Source: RAM1 sp040376925 (lineage in GTDB: Bacteria > Pseudomonadota > Gammaproteobacteria > Burkholderiales > Burkholderiaceae_C). Taken from it: a stretch of DNA of 24,455 nucleotides. The stretch spans positions 1 through 24,455 of the forward strand of contig JBEIPU010000048.1 in assembly GCA_040376925.1 (NCBI GenBank). The letters are read 5' to 3'. Positions within the stretch are counted from its first letter, which is position 1; each line of letters opens with the position of its first letter. This document shows positions 22,853-24,455 of this stretch, piece by piece. A program made the translations under genes and the position numbers. Below the pieces are notes generated by a model. It was not told the origin of the DNA and did no database searches. It was given only the letters and a program-made list of their open reading frames with translations.

Positions 22853-23319
22853 GGCCGGCCCCCTGCCGGCAGCGCCGCCGCGCGGTGGATGGCGGCGCGC
22901 ACACGCTGCTGCGTGCCGCAGCGGCACAGGTGGCCTGCCAGCGCGGCGTCAATCTGTGCATCGGCGGGTCGGGGCGTGGCGCGCAGCAGGGCCACGGCCG
23001 CCATGATCTGGCCGGCCTGGCAATAGCCGCACTGGGCCACGCTTTCGTCCAGCCAGGCCTGCTGTACCGGGTGCAGGCGGTCCCCGCTGGCCAGGCCTTC
23101 CACCGTGGTCACGGCGCGCCCCACGGCCTGGCTCACGGGCAGCAGGCAGGCGCGCTGCGGCTGGCCGTCCAGCAGCACGGTGCAGGCGCCGCACAGGCCG
23201 GTGCCGCAGCCGTATTTGGGGCCGCACAGGCCCAGGTGTTCACGCAGCACCGCCAGCAGGGTTTCGTCCTGCCACGCCGGGTCGACCGCATGGGCGGCCT
23301 GGTTGATGTTGAGGTTCAT
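22849..23319 (-). CDS. Molybdenum hydroxylase, [2Fe-2S] subunit (IorA-like)
   Basis: A 156-residue protein with two [2Fe-2S] clusters. The plant-ferredoxin-type site uses C38, C43, C46 and C58 (KYGCGTGLCGACTV); the second, helical site uses C97, C100 (CGYCQAGQI), C132 and C134 (HLCRCGT). It passes electrons from the molybdopterin subunit to an acceptor, probably a cytochrome c as in Ior-type enzymes. There is no signal peptide, so it would be exported folded with the Tat-targeted large subunit. It opens the long minus-strand operon. AGGAG lies 5 bases before the ATG, but in the 3' arm of a hairpin. Confidence 0.93.
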   Translation of the reverse strand: MNLNINQAAHAVDPAWQDETLLAVLREHLGLCGPKYGCGTGLCGACTVLLDGQPQRACLLPVSQAVGRAVTTVEGLASGDRLHPVQQAWLDESVAQCGYCQAGQIMAAVALLRATPRPADAQIDAALAGHLCRCGTQQRVRAAIHRAAALPAGGRP

Positions 23320-23321
23320 GC

Positions 23322-23340
23322 AAGCTCCTGTGGGGAGCTT
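23322..23340 (-). promoter_or_regulatory. Hairpin covering the ribosome binding site of the iron-sulfur subunit gene
   Basis: AAGCTCC (23322-23328) and GGAGCTT (23334-23340) form a perfect 7-bp inverted repeat with a 5-base loop, 2 bases before the start codon. In the mRNA the AGGAG ribosome-binding sequence falls in the loop edge and 3' arm, so folding would hide it. It could be a translational control element or an operator dyad; sequence alone cannot tell which. Confidence 0.5.
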
Positions 23341-23353
23341 CCAGTCTGCCCAG

Positions 23354-23401
23354 ACAGGCGCGGCCTGTATTGAACAATTGCGCCAGCGCAGGCGCCTGCG
23401 C
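23354..23401. promoter_or_regulatory. Cluster of dyads in the mutL / iron-sulfur subunit gap
   Basis: Within 48 bases lie an ACAGGC-GCG-GCCTGT dyad (23354-23368), an ATTGAACAAT dyad (23369-23378, ATTG and CAAT arms with a two-base centre), and the 16-bp perfect palindrome GCGCAGGCGCCTGCGC (23386-23401). The last could form a stem at the end of the mutL transcript, but no T-run follows it. The first two are plausible binding sites for a regulator of the molybdenum hydroxylase operon. I see no clear -35/-10 pair. Confidence 0.4.
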
Positions 23402-23419
23402 CAACGACGGCCCGTGGTG

Positions 23420-24454
23420 TCAGCGCCCGCGCATGAACAGCGCGTCCAGCTCGCGCACCGTGAGCTGCCGCCAGGTGGGGCGGCCGTGGTTGCACTGGTC
23501 GGACCGCTCGGTTTCTTCCATCTGGCGCAGCAGGGCGTTCATTTCATCCAGCGTGAGCTTGCGGTTGGCGCGCACCGCACCGTGGCAGGCCATGGTGCCC
23601 AGCAGTTCGTTCTGCGCGCGCTGGATCACGGTGGAGGCGTCGTGCTGGGCCAGCTCGGCCAGCACGCTGCGCGCCAGCTCCACCGCGTCGCCCTGCGCCA
23701 GGGTGGTGGGCACGGCGCGCACGGCCAGCGTCTTGGGCGAAAACGGCGTGATCTCCAGGCCCAGCGTGGCCAGGGTGTCGGCGCTGCCTTCGGCCGTGGC
23801 CACCTCCTGCGGTGTGGCGGCAAACGTGGCCGGGATCAGCAGCGGCTGGCTCTGGATGGCATGGGCGTCCATCTGCGCCTTGAGCCGCTCGTACACGATG
23901 CGTTCGTGGGCGGCGTGCATGTCCACAATGACCAGGCCCTGGGCGTTCTCGGCCAGGATGTAGATGCCCTGCAGCTGGGCGATGGCGCGACCCAGCGGCC
24001 AGTCGCCCGCGGGCAGCGGGGCGGGGGTTTCAGCCGCCACCGGCGCGCCCGCCGGCGCGCGCGGCTGCCACAGCGCGGCCACGTCGGACACGATATGCCC
24101 CGGGGCCGGCGCCGGCGCAAAGTACATGGTGGCCTGCGCGGCGGGTGCCTGCGGCGCGGGCCAGGGCGCATGGGCGGTGCCTGCGGCCGCCGTGGCCTGC
24201 GCGTCGGCCCCGGTAGCGGCGGTGAGTGCGGCAGAAGCAGCGGCCGCGGCAGCGCGCGGCGCGGCCAGCGCATTTTCCACCGCATGGCGCACAGCCTGGT
24301 GAACCTCGCGGCTGTCGCGAAAGCGCACCTCGATCTGGGTCGGGTGGACGTTGACGCCCCCCCGGGCCGGGTCCATCTCCACATACAGCGCGTACACCGG
24401 CTGGCGGTGGCCGTGCAGCACGTCTTCGTAGGCGCTGCGGGCCGCGTGGGTGAG
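23420..24454 (-). CDS. mutL: DNA mismatch repair protein MutL, 3' part
   Basis: The last 344 residues of MutL; the N-terminal ATPase part lies beyond the window edge and the frame is open to base 24454. The visible part opens with HAARSAYEDVLHGHRQPVYA and VNVHPTQIEVRFRDS from the end of the transducer domain. An alanine- and proline-rich linker follows, then the C-terminal dimerisation domain. That domain holds DMHAAHERIVYE, matching the DQHA(x)2E(x)4E endonuclease motif, and near the end QCNHGRPTWRQL, the C-x-HGRP metal-site partner. So this MutL probably nicks DNA itself, as in bacteria without MutH. Confidence 0.95.
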   Translation of the reverse strand, partial: LTHAARSAYEDVLHGHRQPVYALYVEMDPARGGVNVHPTQIEVRFRDSREVHQAVRHAVENALAAPRAAAAAASAALTAATGADAQATAAAGTAHAPWPAPQAPAAQATMYFAPAPAPGHIVSDVAALWQPRAPAGAPVAAETPAPLPAGDWPLGRAIAQLQGIYILAENAQGLVIVDMHAAHERIVYERLKAQMDAHAIQSQPLLIPATFAATPQEVATAEGSADTLATLGLEITPFSPKTLAVRAVPTTLAQGDAVELARSVLAELAQHDASTVIQRAQNELLGTMACHGAVRANRKLTLDEMNALLRQMEETERSDQCNHGRPTWRQLTVRELDALFMRGR

Positions 24455-24455
24455 C

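Noticed and set aside
20441..23026. An 861-codon open frame on the plus strand
   Set aside because: It lies opposite the AraC-type gene and the molybdenum hydroxylase genes, has an Arg/His/Gln/Ala-rich composition typical of antisense frames in G+C-rich DNA, and contains no recognisable domain.

Overview
The window looks like chromosomal DNA of a betaproteobacterium in Burkholderiales, most likely Comamonadaceae (Acidovorax, Hydrogenophaga or Rhodoferax-like). The reasons are the very G+C-rich coding sequence, the order nuoM-nuoN-DUF2818-NUDIX-DUF1178 that is typical of that group, and two dispersed repeats that I associate with those genomes. The genus call is an inference. Coding is dense: no gap without a gene reaches 300 bases, and I see no tRNA, rRNA, CRISPR array, insertion sequence or prophage.

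Region by region. (1) 1-3654, plus strand: the end of the complex I operon (nuoM 3' part, nuoN), a small membrane protein (DUF2818), an ADP-ribose-type NUDIX hydrolase and a DUF1178 zinc-ribbon-like protein. (2) 3662-6290: an MsbA-like ABC exporter on the minus strand, divergent from a secreted HExxH protein. (3) 6292-11028, minus strand: an AttH-like lipocalin-fold protein, a Cds1-like PLP enzyme and an 853-residue FtsX-type permease, in transcription order permease, Cds1-like, AttH-like. (4) 11057-15501: a mosaic block with a GlpQ-like lipoprotein (minus strand) and then a plus-strand row: GNAT, a low-G+C BrnT/CopG-type toxin-antitoxin pair, a SnoaL-like protein, a threo-3-hydroxyaspartate ammonia-lyase-like enzyme, and a second GNAT translationally coupled to it. 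(5) 15562-23319, minus strand: one long tightly packed transcription unit. In transcription order it holds a molybdenum hydroxylase (2Fe-2S subunit, then molybdopterin subunit), an AraC-type regulator, an alpha/beta-hydrolase lipoprotein, a YgjP-like metalloprotein, a Bcr/CflA-type MFS exporter, miaA and a LolD/AttE-like ATPase. Five of its seven junctions are 4-bp ATGA overlaps. (6) 23420 to the end: the 3' part of mutL.

How the parts fit together. The LolD/AttE-like ATPase has no permease beside it, and the large FtsX permease 4.5 kb away has no ATPase beside it. With the AttH-like protein they probably form one AttEFGH-like export or lipoprotein-handling system that block 4 has split. Likewise mutL and miaA, neighbours in many proteobacteria, are here separated by about 6.3 kb of accessory genes. 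The most notable sequence-level items are a REP-like repeat translated in frame inside the permease, a strong-looking promoter that would make a leaderless toxin-antitoxin mRNA, and a hairpin that covers the ribosome binding site of the molybdenum hydroxylase operon.
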